Shown piece after piece: positions 9,837 to 17,697 of a DNA stretch of 64,000 nt. The notes under the pieces were generated by a model. That model saw nothing but the letters and a program-made list of their open reading frames with translations. It searched no databases and was not told the DNA's origin. The first letter of the stretch is position 1; each line of letters opens with the position of its first letter. Origin of the DNA: Schizochytrium sp. CCTCC M209059. Lineage: Eukaryota > Sar > Bigyra > Thraustochytrida > Thraustochytriidae. A program made the translations under genes and the position numbers. The stretch spans positions 248,001-312,000 of the forward strand of contig KN805371.1 in NCBI GenBank assembly GCA_000818945.1, read 5' to 3'.

Positions 9837-11041
9837 TCAGCCTTTCTTTCTTTCTTTCCTTCTTTTAGGCTGCACGCGATGACGATGCGGTCGGAGCTGC
9901 GTTGTGCGCAGCGCAACGAACGAGGCCTAGTTCTGCTGCAAGGCCTGCGCTGTCGGGCCAGGGCAGCGGCACCCTCGCCTTCGCTCGCCGCGTCCGCGAT
10001 GATCGACAGACAGTCTGCGGTGACGCGGGGTCAGAAAGCCCCGGGAGATGCACATTGGAGACAGGGACGAGCAGGTCAGGACATGGGCGACGCGGCGCCT
10101 GACTCACTGACGGCGTGCGGCGCGTACTAAGAAGATCCATTTAGGTAGATCGTACACCTAGTCGCGAACGTGCAGAATTCAGGTTGGTTAACGTTTATTC
10201 GCGTTCACGTGTCCACGATGCGCCGCGGGCAGCTTGGCGAGCCTCAGCGAAGAAGAGTCGGCGAACCGCTGCAGCTTTCCTTGCGCATCGCATCGCATCG
10301 CACGCCGCACTCGTCCCCTTTGCACTCGGCGCCGCAGGCCGCACTAGGCCTAGGCCAGCCTAGACACATAATAAGGAAAAGGTCTTCGAGTCCTCTCAGC
10401 TTTTTTTTTCTTTATGTTTTTTTTTTTCAAAAAATAGAAAATAGGCCTGGGTGAGAAAGAAGGGAGGGAAAATAGAGTCAAATAGGATGTGTTTCACAAG
10501 GACGAAAGGGAAAAAGAAGGCCACGGCCATTGACCGACGATTGACCTGCGCGCGTGCGCGTGCACGTGCACGAGCATATGCATAAATGAGCCCAAGTTCC
10601 AGCACGAAAGACGAGCGTGAGCATGGTCGTGAGCGTAGCTGCAGCTGCAGGTTGCGAGCACGTACGCGAGGTGAAAAGTCTGCTGCTCTGCGATGTGCCG
10701 AGCAAGGGAGCAGTTGCAGCCGGGAGCAATTTCTTTCGGGTTCGAAGTGCCAAGGTGATAGTATACTAGCAGCATACTAGATAGCCGGCGCGTGGACTTG
10801 GGAGGAGAAGAGCATCCGCGCAGATACAGCACAGGAGATGAACCTTCGCAGCTGCGCAAAAGCACGCAGGCAACAGCAGCGGCGGCTTATGACGATGCCA
10901 CAGACGCACGCTCTACTGGCTGCTGACTGATGCGTCGAGGCCGCGAAAACGTTGCAGTCGGACGCGAAGCGGAATCATCGCTTCGTTTTTTCGCCAATTG
11001 CAGAGACACACGTAAGGAGCCAAGGATCACTACCTAGCACG
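9455..11041. other. Long intergenic region with no convincing gene
   Basis: About 1.6 kb between the lipase start and the 3' end of the DUF2061 gene. The first part is extremely GC-rich and contains the (TTTC)n repeat. Short frames on both strands (for example at 10170-10454 and 10494-10865) are low-complexity and show no domain. I see no RNA gene. Confidence 0.5.
9778..9867. repeat. (TTTC)n microsatellite upstream of the lipase gene
   Basis: Ninety bases of TTTC units with two CAGCC interruptions, 320-410 bases upstream of the lipase ATG. On the gene strand it is a GAAA-rich polypurine tract, likely in the promoter or 5' leader. Confidence 0.9.
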
Positions 11042-11590
11042 TCATTGTGTCTTTTTCTGAGCTTCCTCGCAGCTCACGAGACGACGACCATAAGGAATCG
11101 CGTCCCAAATGCGCTCGTGCGCGTAAAAAAGGAAGAGCTTGAGGAAGAAATCCAATGGACCAAGCTTTAGAGCTAAATCTGCGCGTCCTGTTACTGCAAT
11201 CGTAGTGCCAACCGTCATGCTGAGCGCAATGGCTTTCCAGGACCACATCTTTGCAAGAGAACGTCGCGGCACCGCCTGCAGTCTCGGCTGCAACCAAACG
11301 CGCTCATGTGCATAAAAAACGGCCAGCTTGAGAACGAAGTCAAGGGGTCCAATTTTCAGAGCAGTGGTCATGGCGCCCTGAGTGATGCGATGGAGAAGCG
11401 GAAGCGAGTTGTTGGCATCAAGTGAGTCGCATTGTCATTTTCACCAGCCAGGCCGTATCATGCTTGCTCAGGGCCAACAACGTACCGTCACCACGTAGCT
11501 CACGATGACAGTTGTTAGGGTCGCCAAGACTCGGAATGTCACCCCTTTACACATGCTCCTCCAAGGAGCATGCTCTTCTCGGGTTGCCAT
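11042..11590 (-). CDS. Two-exon small membrane protein with two DUF2061 domains
   Basis: Spliced gene: exon 1 11590-11486 (35 codons, starting MATREEHAPWRS), a 108-base intron 11485-11378 (GTACGT...CTCAG after a pyrimidine-rich tract), exon 2 11377-11042. The join is in phase and gives 146 residues. Both halves fit DUF2061. Copy 1 spans the junction: FRVLATLTTVIVSYVVTG then AMTTALKIGPLDF and FYAHERVW. Copy 2 is KAIALSMTVGTTIAVTG then ALKLGPLDFFLKLFLFYAHERIW. The splice point falls exactly at the conserved TG of copy 1, which strongly supports it. DUF2061 proteins are small predicted two-helix membrane proteins found in bacteria and some eukaryotes; their function is unknown. The start ATG has a favourable context (A at -3, G at +4). 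Confidence 0.87.
11553..11571. other. Perfect 8-bp inverted repeat with a 3-base loop
   Basis: ATGCTCCT and AGGAGCAT are separated by CCA. It lies inside exon 1 of the DUF2061 gene, about 20 bases after the start codon, and would fold as a hairpin in the mRNA. Confidence 0.5.
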
Positions 11591-12449
11591 AGTTGTGGCC
11601 GACGTTGAAGATGCCGAGCTTTGGGCGCAATCTCGCCTCGTACTTCGCTACGCGACGCGCAGCAACGAAAGAGAGTGCGAGCCTCGCGTGCTTACGTGTT
11701 AGCGCGCGTCTCCGCGTAGGCCTCGCGCCTCGCCGAGCTCTTGCAAAGAGCTTCTGCCGCGCCTTTCTGGCGGCGCCGCGTTGGTCTCTCAAGGTCCCCC
11801 TGTTTTTTTCTTCCACACTGGCGGGACGCTCGAGAACGGTCCAGGTCCATCGGACAAATGAATGTATGCCGTATCCTGACTTTCTTTGTTCTTAGCAACA
11901 TCAGAGCTGGAGACAACAGAGACTACCGTCCGTGCCAGGTGGTCACTCTGGTGAAGCTGCAAAGCCTATCGTGTCGTTATGGAAACCCATCATAATCTTT
12001 GTCGTCGGAAACATCTTAGTTTGTCTTGATCTATACGGGGTGAGGAAGTCTGCAACACCGTGACCTCTACTTTTTGTGGGCTTGCTTCTCGTTGGCGAGC
12101 TTGGTCTTGAGCTGCTTGTCTTCCGGAAATGACCCTGGCTTGTCATCTGGCATCGCACTCAGCCTGTGTCGATTTGACCCCACTTTACACGAAAGATTTA
12201 GGGAGCATCCATTGAAGCCAAGGTTTCTTCAAAGGCTTCTTTACGCGTTGCGACATAGCGCGAATATAGGCGATGGTACTTCTGCTTGGGAGCGCGCTCG
12301 GATCGCGTGCCGCTGTGTGTGCTTGTTTGGGTACTGGTTGCTTCTTGATCGTGACCAGCGGGTTACCGAGCTCTTCGCATCTGCACCAACTTGTTGGTGA
12401 TTGATTTGCCCTGGAGAAGCTCTTTTGGCTTCGGCCCTTCGAGCGCGCT
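11591..12449. other. Upstream region of the DUF2061 gene, no recognisable gene
   Basis: A GC-rich stretch followed by mixed sequence. A 115-residue minus frame (12532-12185) overlaps the relic described next and reads KKQPVPKQ and RAMSQRVKKPLKKPWLQW at its end, but matches no family I know. Confidence 0.4.
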
Positions 12450-12870
12450 CTACGCGGTCTCAGTGGCGCCCTGTTTGATCCGAAAGTAAGTGAGGCTTTC
12501 ATCCTCCATGATAGCTTCTCGAAGGGTGGCAATGATGCGCTTGCCCCGCTGAGGTGTCAAGAGGCCGACCGTTCTTCTAAAAGCCTGAAAATACGTTGGA
12601 TTTCCGTGTTTATGTCGGCACATTCATTGATTGGAAAGGAGTAGCGCTTCTCCAAGCTTTCGAGAATACGTGAAGCGACAAGTTTGGCGCCTTTGTCTCG
12701 AATGCCCTACAGTGCCAGAACCAGGACCGCCACCGTCAGCGGCAACGGCGTGTACAACCCGCGCAGCTTCGCGTGCAGCTGGCACGATCCCACCTGCCAA
12801 CACGAACTCACTTTAAACAGGAATTGTATGATCAGCAACTTTTGGGGTAACGTGGTGATTTTAACGTGAA
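12450..12870 (-). pseudogene. Unrecognised gene trace with a possible 105-base intron and a frameshift
   Basis: On the minus strand a coding-like segment ending QKLLIIQFLFK (to 12812) is followed by a GTGAGT donor and a CTGTAG acceptor (intron 12811-12707, 105 bases). It continues in phase as GIRDKGAKLVASRILESLE and then INECADINTEIQRIF before a stop at 12557. An overlapping frame continues with LTPQRGKRIIATLREAIMED and TYFRIKQGATETA to a stop at 12450. A one-base change near 12595 would connect the two frames. Amphipathic, ordinary-looking residues and an intron of the size seen elsewhere suggest a real or recently broken gene. I do not recognise the family. Confidence 0.3.
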
Positions 12871-13370
12871 GAGCTTGCTTCCGACTTCGACTCCAGCGAC
12901 GACGACAAACCAAGACGAGAACGACAAACTCGACTGCCGGTCAGCATGCATGCGAACATATGTGCATATGTGAGTCATGGAGTTGCGTCAAGATTGTGCT
13001 TTTTTCTACTTTAATAAAAAATGATGATTCTTTGGGGGGCTCGAAATTGCTCTTGCAAATGAAAAGTGAGAGGCTATCTCCTCCAGCCACACATTTGAAA
13101 CAGGTACTCAACAACTGCTAGGTTTCGAAAACCCGAAGCGCGTGTAGCTTCAGAGGAGAAGCCAGGTCCATTTCCCCCCCCCTTTCAAGGAAAAATCTCT
13201 GATGCCCTTGAGGAACCCTCTCTATCGTAAAGTGATTTGCCAATCTTAGTTGGGGTGGCGTAGAACCGGACTAGCGAATGACGTTATCACTATCAGTAAA
13301 GACCATCTTAACTGTCAAATTTTATTGTCTGATTTTACGTTTTTTTTTTGCCCCAAAAGCACGCGAGCTT
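12871..13370. other. Intergenic, no feature seen
   Basis: AT-richer sequence with small ATGCAT/CATATG dyads near 12950, a C-run at 13170 and a T-run at 13340, ending at the stop codon of the TPR gene. I see no gene. Confidence 0.5.
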
Positions 13371-16169
13371 TTACAGCGAAAATAGTCTCTTCGTGCTCGC
13401 TTGCATTTTCTCTCTTATGATTCGCATGCTGTTGAGCGTGTTCGCCACATCGGGATGCCGGTCGCCGAGACATTCCTTCTCAATCGACAGCGCTTCCTCG
13501 TAGTACGCCAAGGCCTCCTCGTAGCCGCCTTGTGCTTTATACACCAAGGCGATGTTGTGGAGCGTGACCGCCACTGAGGGATGCCGGTCGCCGAGACTTT
13601 CCTTGTTAATCGACAGCGCTTCCTCGTAGTACGCCAAGGCCTCCTCGTAGCCGCCTTGTGCTTTATACACCAAGGCGATGTTGTGGAGCGTGACCGCCAC
13701 TGAGGGATGCCGGTCGCCGAGACTTTCCTTGTTAATCGACAGCGCTTCCTCGTAGTACGCCAAGGCCTCCTCGTAGCCGCCTTGTGCTTTATACACCAAG
13801 GCGATGTTGTGGAGCGTGACCGCCACTGAGGGATGCCGGTCGCCGAGACTTTCCTTGTTAATCGACAGCGCTTCCTCGTAGTACGCCAAGGCCTCCTCGT
13901 AGCCGCCTTGTGCTTTATACACCAAGGCGATGTTGTGGAGCGTGACCGCCACTGAGGGATGCCGGTCGCCGAGACTTTCCTTGTTAATCGACAGCGCTTC
14001 CTCGTAGTACGCCAAGGCCTCCTCGTAGCGGCCTTGTGAGTTATACACCGAGGCGATGTTGTTGAGCGTGGTCGCCACATCGGGATGCCGGTCGCCGAGA
14101 CTTTCCTTTCTGATGGACAGCGCTTCCTCGTAGGACGCCAAGGCCTCCTCGTAGCGGCCTTGTACTCTATACACCAAGGCGATGTTGTTGAGCGTGATCG
14201 CCACATTGGGATGCCGGTCGCCAAGACTTTCCTTGTAAATCGACAGCGCTTCCTCGTAGTATACCAAGGCCTCCTCGTAGCGGCCTTGTGAGCCAAACAC
14301 CATGGCGATGCTGTAGAGCGTGGTCGCCACATCGGGATGCCGGATGCAACGACTTTCCTTGCGAATCGACAGCGCTTCCTCGTAGTACGCCAAGGCCTCC
14401 TCGTAGCGGCCTTTTGAGTCATATACCATGGCGATGCTGTTGAGCGTGCTGGCCACATCGGGATGCCGGTCGCCGAGGCATTCCTTCATAATCGACACCG
14501 CTTCCTCATGGTACGCCAAGGCCTCCTCGTAGCGGCCTTGCGAGTCATACCAGTTGGCGATGTTGTGGAGCGTGGTCGCCACATCGGGATGCCGGTCGCC
14601 GAGACTTTCCTTGAAAATCGAGAACGCTTCCTCGTGGTACGCCAAGGCCTCCTTGTAGCGGCCTTGTGCTTTATACACTAAGGCGATGTTGTTGAGCGTG
14701 GTCGCCACATCGGGATGCCGGTCGCCAAGACTTTCCTTTTTTATCGACAGCGCTTCCTCGTAAATCGACAACGCTTCCTCGTAGTATGCCAAGGCCTTCT
14801 CGTAGCGGCCTTGTGAGTGATACTTGCTGGCAATTTTACAGAGCATGGTCGCCACTAAGGGATGCCGGTCGCCAAGACTTTCCTTGTTAATCGACAGCGC
14901 TTCCTCATAGTACGTCAAGGACTCATCAAATAAGCTCTGGCTCGCGAAAAGAGCCCCCGCACCATAAAGAATCTTGGCTAGACCCTCTTCATTTCCTCGC
15001 TGTCGTGCTTTGTCGACTGCTTGTCGCGCCATTTGCAGATGCCACTCCCGCACGCGGTTGTTCACCACCGTATTCAGCGTTGTAAAGTTCCCGTGGATTT
15101 TCCCGACAGCATCGTCGATCATCTTCTTGTCTTCAGCTTTGTGGCACCTGGCGTTGCGCATATCATTGTTGTCTGCCATAATCTTGGCAATCTCGTCGGG
15201 ATTTTTAAGAAGCTGCTCCTCGAATCCCTCCTCTTCACCGGGTGTAAAGGCAATCTGCAGAGGCCTCCTGGTCTTTACGGCTCCCAGCACCTCCCACACG
15301 CACCACGCGCGCTGCAGCGGAGCTGGGGTGTTCCAGCGGTCAAAAAACACCACCAGCTCATCAAACTTGGCAATGGCGCGATGGAGCCCCACCGTCATGT
15401 ACTCCTCATAGGCCTTTTTCGTTTCATCAGCCGTACCTCCGTCGCGACGTGTGAGTTCTGGCTGGTTGGCGCTGAAGATGTCGAGCCACACAAAGGCGGA
15501 CTCCGCTTTATCGCCGAAGTGGGCGTCCAGCGCAGCAACGAGATCTCTGAATTGAGTCCTTCGCGCCTGGCTCAAAAATGCGCCCTGGAACTCGTCACCC
15601 ACATCTGCGTCGTCGAGGTGGTGGAGGTAAATTTGCTTGTCGTCCGTGATTAGTTCAGGAACTACGTACTGCGCAATATCCTCAGTGGCCCAGTCACAGC
15701 GTTCTTTTACTTTGGCGTCTTCGCCGGGCATGAACGTGACTTGCTCATCGGCGTAGTGGACGCGGCCTTCGCGAGAGCCATCATCATTTTCCCCAAAGAC
15801 CTTGATCGTTGTTCCTACGGTGATCTCATCGGAGAGGTTTCGCGTCGCTTCAAAGAGCTCGACGTCCGGGACCAAGTCTCTACTAAGCACGCCTTTGAGG
15901 ATGGCTTTGACGGCGCGAAAGGAGATGCTACGAGGGTCGATGATGGCGCGGGCCTCGGCTGAGAACACTTCGTCCCCTGGGCTGCTCTGGTCGCTCGCAA
16001 CGAGCTTGAGCTCGGCTTCTTGGACGACTTCAGGGCTTGGCACAAGACGAAGAGATTGTCTGCGAGGGTCACCGTCCTCAGGATGAACCGCCTCGAGCTG
16101 TCGCTGGCTGAGGCGCTGGCTCTGTTCCTGGCTCAGGCGCAGCGCGCGCTGGGCGTCGCGGGAGCTCAT
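13371..16169 (-). CDS. TPR (kinesin-light-chain type) repeat protein with an N-terminal signalling-like domain
   Basis: A 932-residue protein from the first in-frame ATG at 16169. Residues about 200-330 contain FVWLDIFSANQ, then an acidic-aromatic region and RAWCVWEVLGAV. This TIR-like or CHAT-associated type of domain precedes TPR arrays in several algal and stramenopile proteins; that assignment is from memory of the pattern. A linker near 370 (WHLQMARQAVDKARQRGNEE) leads to about 12 TPR units of 42 residues, consensus YEEALAYYEEALSI-KESLGDRHP-VA-TL-NIA-VY--QGR (TPR_10/12, as in kinesin light chain). Four consecutive units (13531-14034) are identical in DNA. One unit has a 9-residue internal duplication (EEALSIYEEALSIKKES). 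It is likely a protein-interaction scaffold; partners are unknown. Confidence 0.82.
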   Translation of the reverse strand: MSSRDAQRALRLSQEQSQRLSQRQLEAVHPEDGDPRRQSLRLVPSPEVVQEAELKLVASDQSSPGDEVFSAEARAIIDPRSISFRAVKAILKGVLSRDLVPDVELFEATRNLSDEITVGTTIKVFGENDDGSREGRVHYADEQVTFMPGEDAKVKERCDWATEDIAQYVVPELITDDKQIYLHHLDDADVGDEFQGAFLSQARRTQFRDLVAALDAHFGDKAESAFVWLDIFSANQPELTRRDGGTADETKKAYEEYMTVGLHRAIAKFDELVVFFDRWNTPAPLQRAWCVWEVLGAVKTRRPLQIAFTPGEEEGFEEQLLKNPDEIAKIMADNNDMRNARCHKAEDKKMIDDAVGKIHGNFTTLNTVVNNRVREWHLQMARQAVDKARQRGNEEGLAKILYGAGALFASQSLFDESLTYYEEALSINKESLGDRHPLVATMLCKIASKYHSQGRYEKALAYYEEALSIYEEALSIKKESLGDRHPDVATTLNNIALVYKAQGRYKEALAYHEEAFSIFKESLGDRHPDVATTLHNIANWYDSQGRYEEALAYHEEAVSIMKECLGDRHPDVASTLNSIAMVYDSKGRYEEALAYYEEALSIRKESRCIRHPDVATTLYSIAMVFGSQGRYEEALVYYEEALSIYKESLGDRHPNVAITLNNIALVYRVQGRYEEALASYEEALSIRKESLGDRHPDVATTLNNIASVYNSQGRYEEALAYYEEALSINKESLGDRHPSVAVTLHNIALVYKAQGGYEEALAYYEEALSINKESLGDRHPSVAVTLHNIALVYKAQGGYEEALAYYEEALSINKESLGDRHPSVAVTLHNIALVYKAQGGYEEALAYYEEALSINKESLGDRHPSVAVTLHNIALVYKAQGGYEEALAYYEEALSIEKECLGDRHPDVANTLNSMRIIREKMQASTKRLFSL
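13531..14034. repeat. Four tandem 126-bp repeats, identical by eye
   Basis: Units start at 13531, 13657, 13783 and 13909, each 126 bases (42 codons, one TPR). I find no difference between them until the last few bases of the fourth (TAGCCG becomes TAGCGG near 14029). Flanking TPR units in the same gene differ at many sites. This indicates very recent expansion, gene conversion, or an assembly effect. Confidence 0.93.
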
Positions 16170-17107
16170 GTTGCTGATTCGCTTCGGCTTCGCGCAGCAG
16201 CAGCAGGCACAGGAGAACCTGTGCGCGCTGGAATCCGCCAAGGGATGGGTACCCCCCCCCCCCGGGGGCGGTGCACTGCAAGAGGGTGGTGGGGGACCAC
16301 GCACAAGGTGCGTTGGTGCGTGCGTTGATTGCGTGGGCGACGAAAGGGCGTGGCTCTAGCACGGTCGCTCCGTCATCGTAGCCGCGCCGTTCAGGCCGGA
16401 ATGTTGCAAGTTTGCCGCCTCTGATGCGCAAGGTCTCTCTTCCTTTCTTTGGAAACAAAAAAAGAGAAGAAAAAACAAAATGAAATAAAAAATTGGGTAT
16501 CAAATTTGTCAAGATAGAGGACTGCGGAGATCTCACACGGCAAGCTCAACGAGAGATGGTCATTTCTCAACTTGGCATGCACGCAATTTACAGCTTTCAG
16601 ACCATTATATCGACTGTAAGCAATTGACCTTCGAGGTGGCGCATGCTGTCCTTCGTAACCGGTCCAAATCAAGTCGTGCTCTAGACGCCTTTGTTCGTTC
16701 AAACAGAATCAGCCGGTGTCCCTATGGTATTCTGCCGCCGCAACAATGCAAGTCTTTCGATCTGCACAGTCCCACCCGTCGAGATCATCATGGCCGAGAG
16801 ACACTAGGCTAAATGGTAAAGGAGGAGCAACGCAGGTGATTGGGTATTGAGGATGAAATATAAATATAAATTTGCTGGAATGGGAGATGGTGTACTGTTG
16901 ATGTAAGGCTCAGTAAAACCCTGCCAGGGTATCAAAAGCTTTGCGCGACATTTACGTGCAGAGCTGGTCTCAAAAAACTCAGTGCTCGGTGTAATCCACC
17001 TTTGCGCTTTGGATTTGCATATACTCTTGGCTTATGAAGCCAAAGCATTCGAAGATTTCTCGTTGGGGCCAATACGCGATTTCTTGGCCTGTAGCAGTAA
17101 AGTAAAA
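16170..17107. other. Intergenic region upstream of the TPR gene
   Basis: Contains a C/G-run (16253-16269), an A-rich stretch (16457-16495) and AT-rich sequence near 16860. Short frames are unsupported. I see no gene. Confidence 0.5.
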
Positions 17108-17410
17108 TCATGGTGAGCCACCTTGGGTGCTAGATCCCGTGTCATCTTCCTTGGAGGCGTTGCGCCTGAGCGTCTCGATGCGCCACTTGATCGAGTACCA
17201 GGCGCGATCAGGGACGAGCTTTTGGATGGCGGCCCAGCGGTTGCCCAGCTCGTTGTGCGCCTTGAGGATGATACTGTCCTCCTCAGCGGTCCAGTTGCCG
17301 ATCTTGAAGATTTCGGGCCGCAGACGCGACGTGTAGCGGTCGCAACACTGCTTTCCAGTGCGACCAGGGATACCGACCGAAGCAAGTAATCTTGCGCCAC
17401 TCGGGTCCAT
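17108..17410 (-). pseudogene. Myb/SANT DNA-binding protein fragment, frameshifted at its 5' end
   Basis: The open frame (100 residues from the ATG at 17410) holds the end of one Myb repeat (IPGRTGKQCCDRYTSRLRPE) and a complete second one (GNWTAEEDSIILKAHNELGN, then RWAAIQKLVPDRAWYSIKWR). Read in the next frame, the bases just upstream encode YGPEWRKI, the expected middle of the first repeat. Removing one base at 17387 would join these as WRKILASVGIPGRTGKQC, a near-perfect Myb recognition helix. So there is either a one-base insertion or a sequence error. No W..EED helix of the first repeat is visible upstream before RPA1, so the gene also looks 5'-truncated, or its first exon is missing. The intact form would be an R2R3-like nuclear transcription factor. 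Confidence 0.65.
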
Positions 17411-17564
17411 AGGCGGGAGGGAGGCTGCAGCTTGGCGGGAAAAGGGAGGTGGGTGGCACGACTCCGCGCGGATTCATGTAAAATTGTTTATGATTGCGGA
17501 GCGGTTTCATGCCAATTGTTCGCTCGCCATGGTCGCGGTCGGTGCGGGTTCGGCAGGAGAGCCT

Positions 17565-17594
17565 CACTTGCACTTACCATGTTTGGTGCAAGTG
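17565..17594. promoter_or_regulatory. Perfect 9-bp inverted repeat between the Myb fragment and RPA1
   Basis: CACTTGCAC and GTGCAAGTG are separated by 12 bases. It lies in the 287-base gap upstream of the Myb fragment and downstream of the RPA1 stop. It could be a dimeric-factor site, or a hairpin in the RPA1 3' UTR. On the minus strand a GTAAGT splice-donor-like hexamer overlaps one arm. Confidence 0.4.
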
Positions 17595-17697
17595 TGGCAA
17601 ACTTGACCTGCAGCTGCTTTTGGGGGTCATTTGCTTTTTATTATTATTCTTTTTTACCATGGATAAAGGAAGTAGGCTAAGCTAAACCCACGCTCGC

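Noticed and set aside
13531..14034. Regular repeats considered as a CRISPR-like array
   Set aside because: No spacers: the whole 126-base unit is repeated and codes for TPR motifs in a eukaryotic gene.
13415..14458. A 347-codon minus-strand frame overlapping the TPR gene
   Set aside because: It stays open only because the 126-base repeat length is a multiple of three, so a frame lacking stops in one unit lacks them in all. Its product is Arg/Thr/Ser-rich with no domain.
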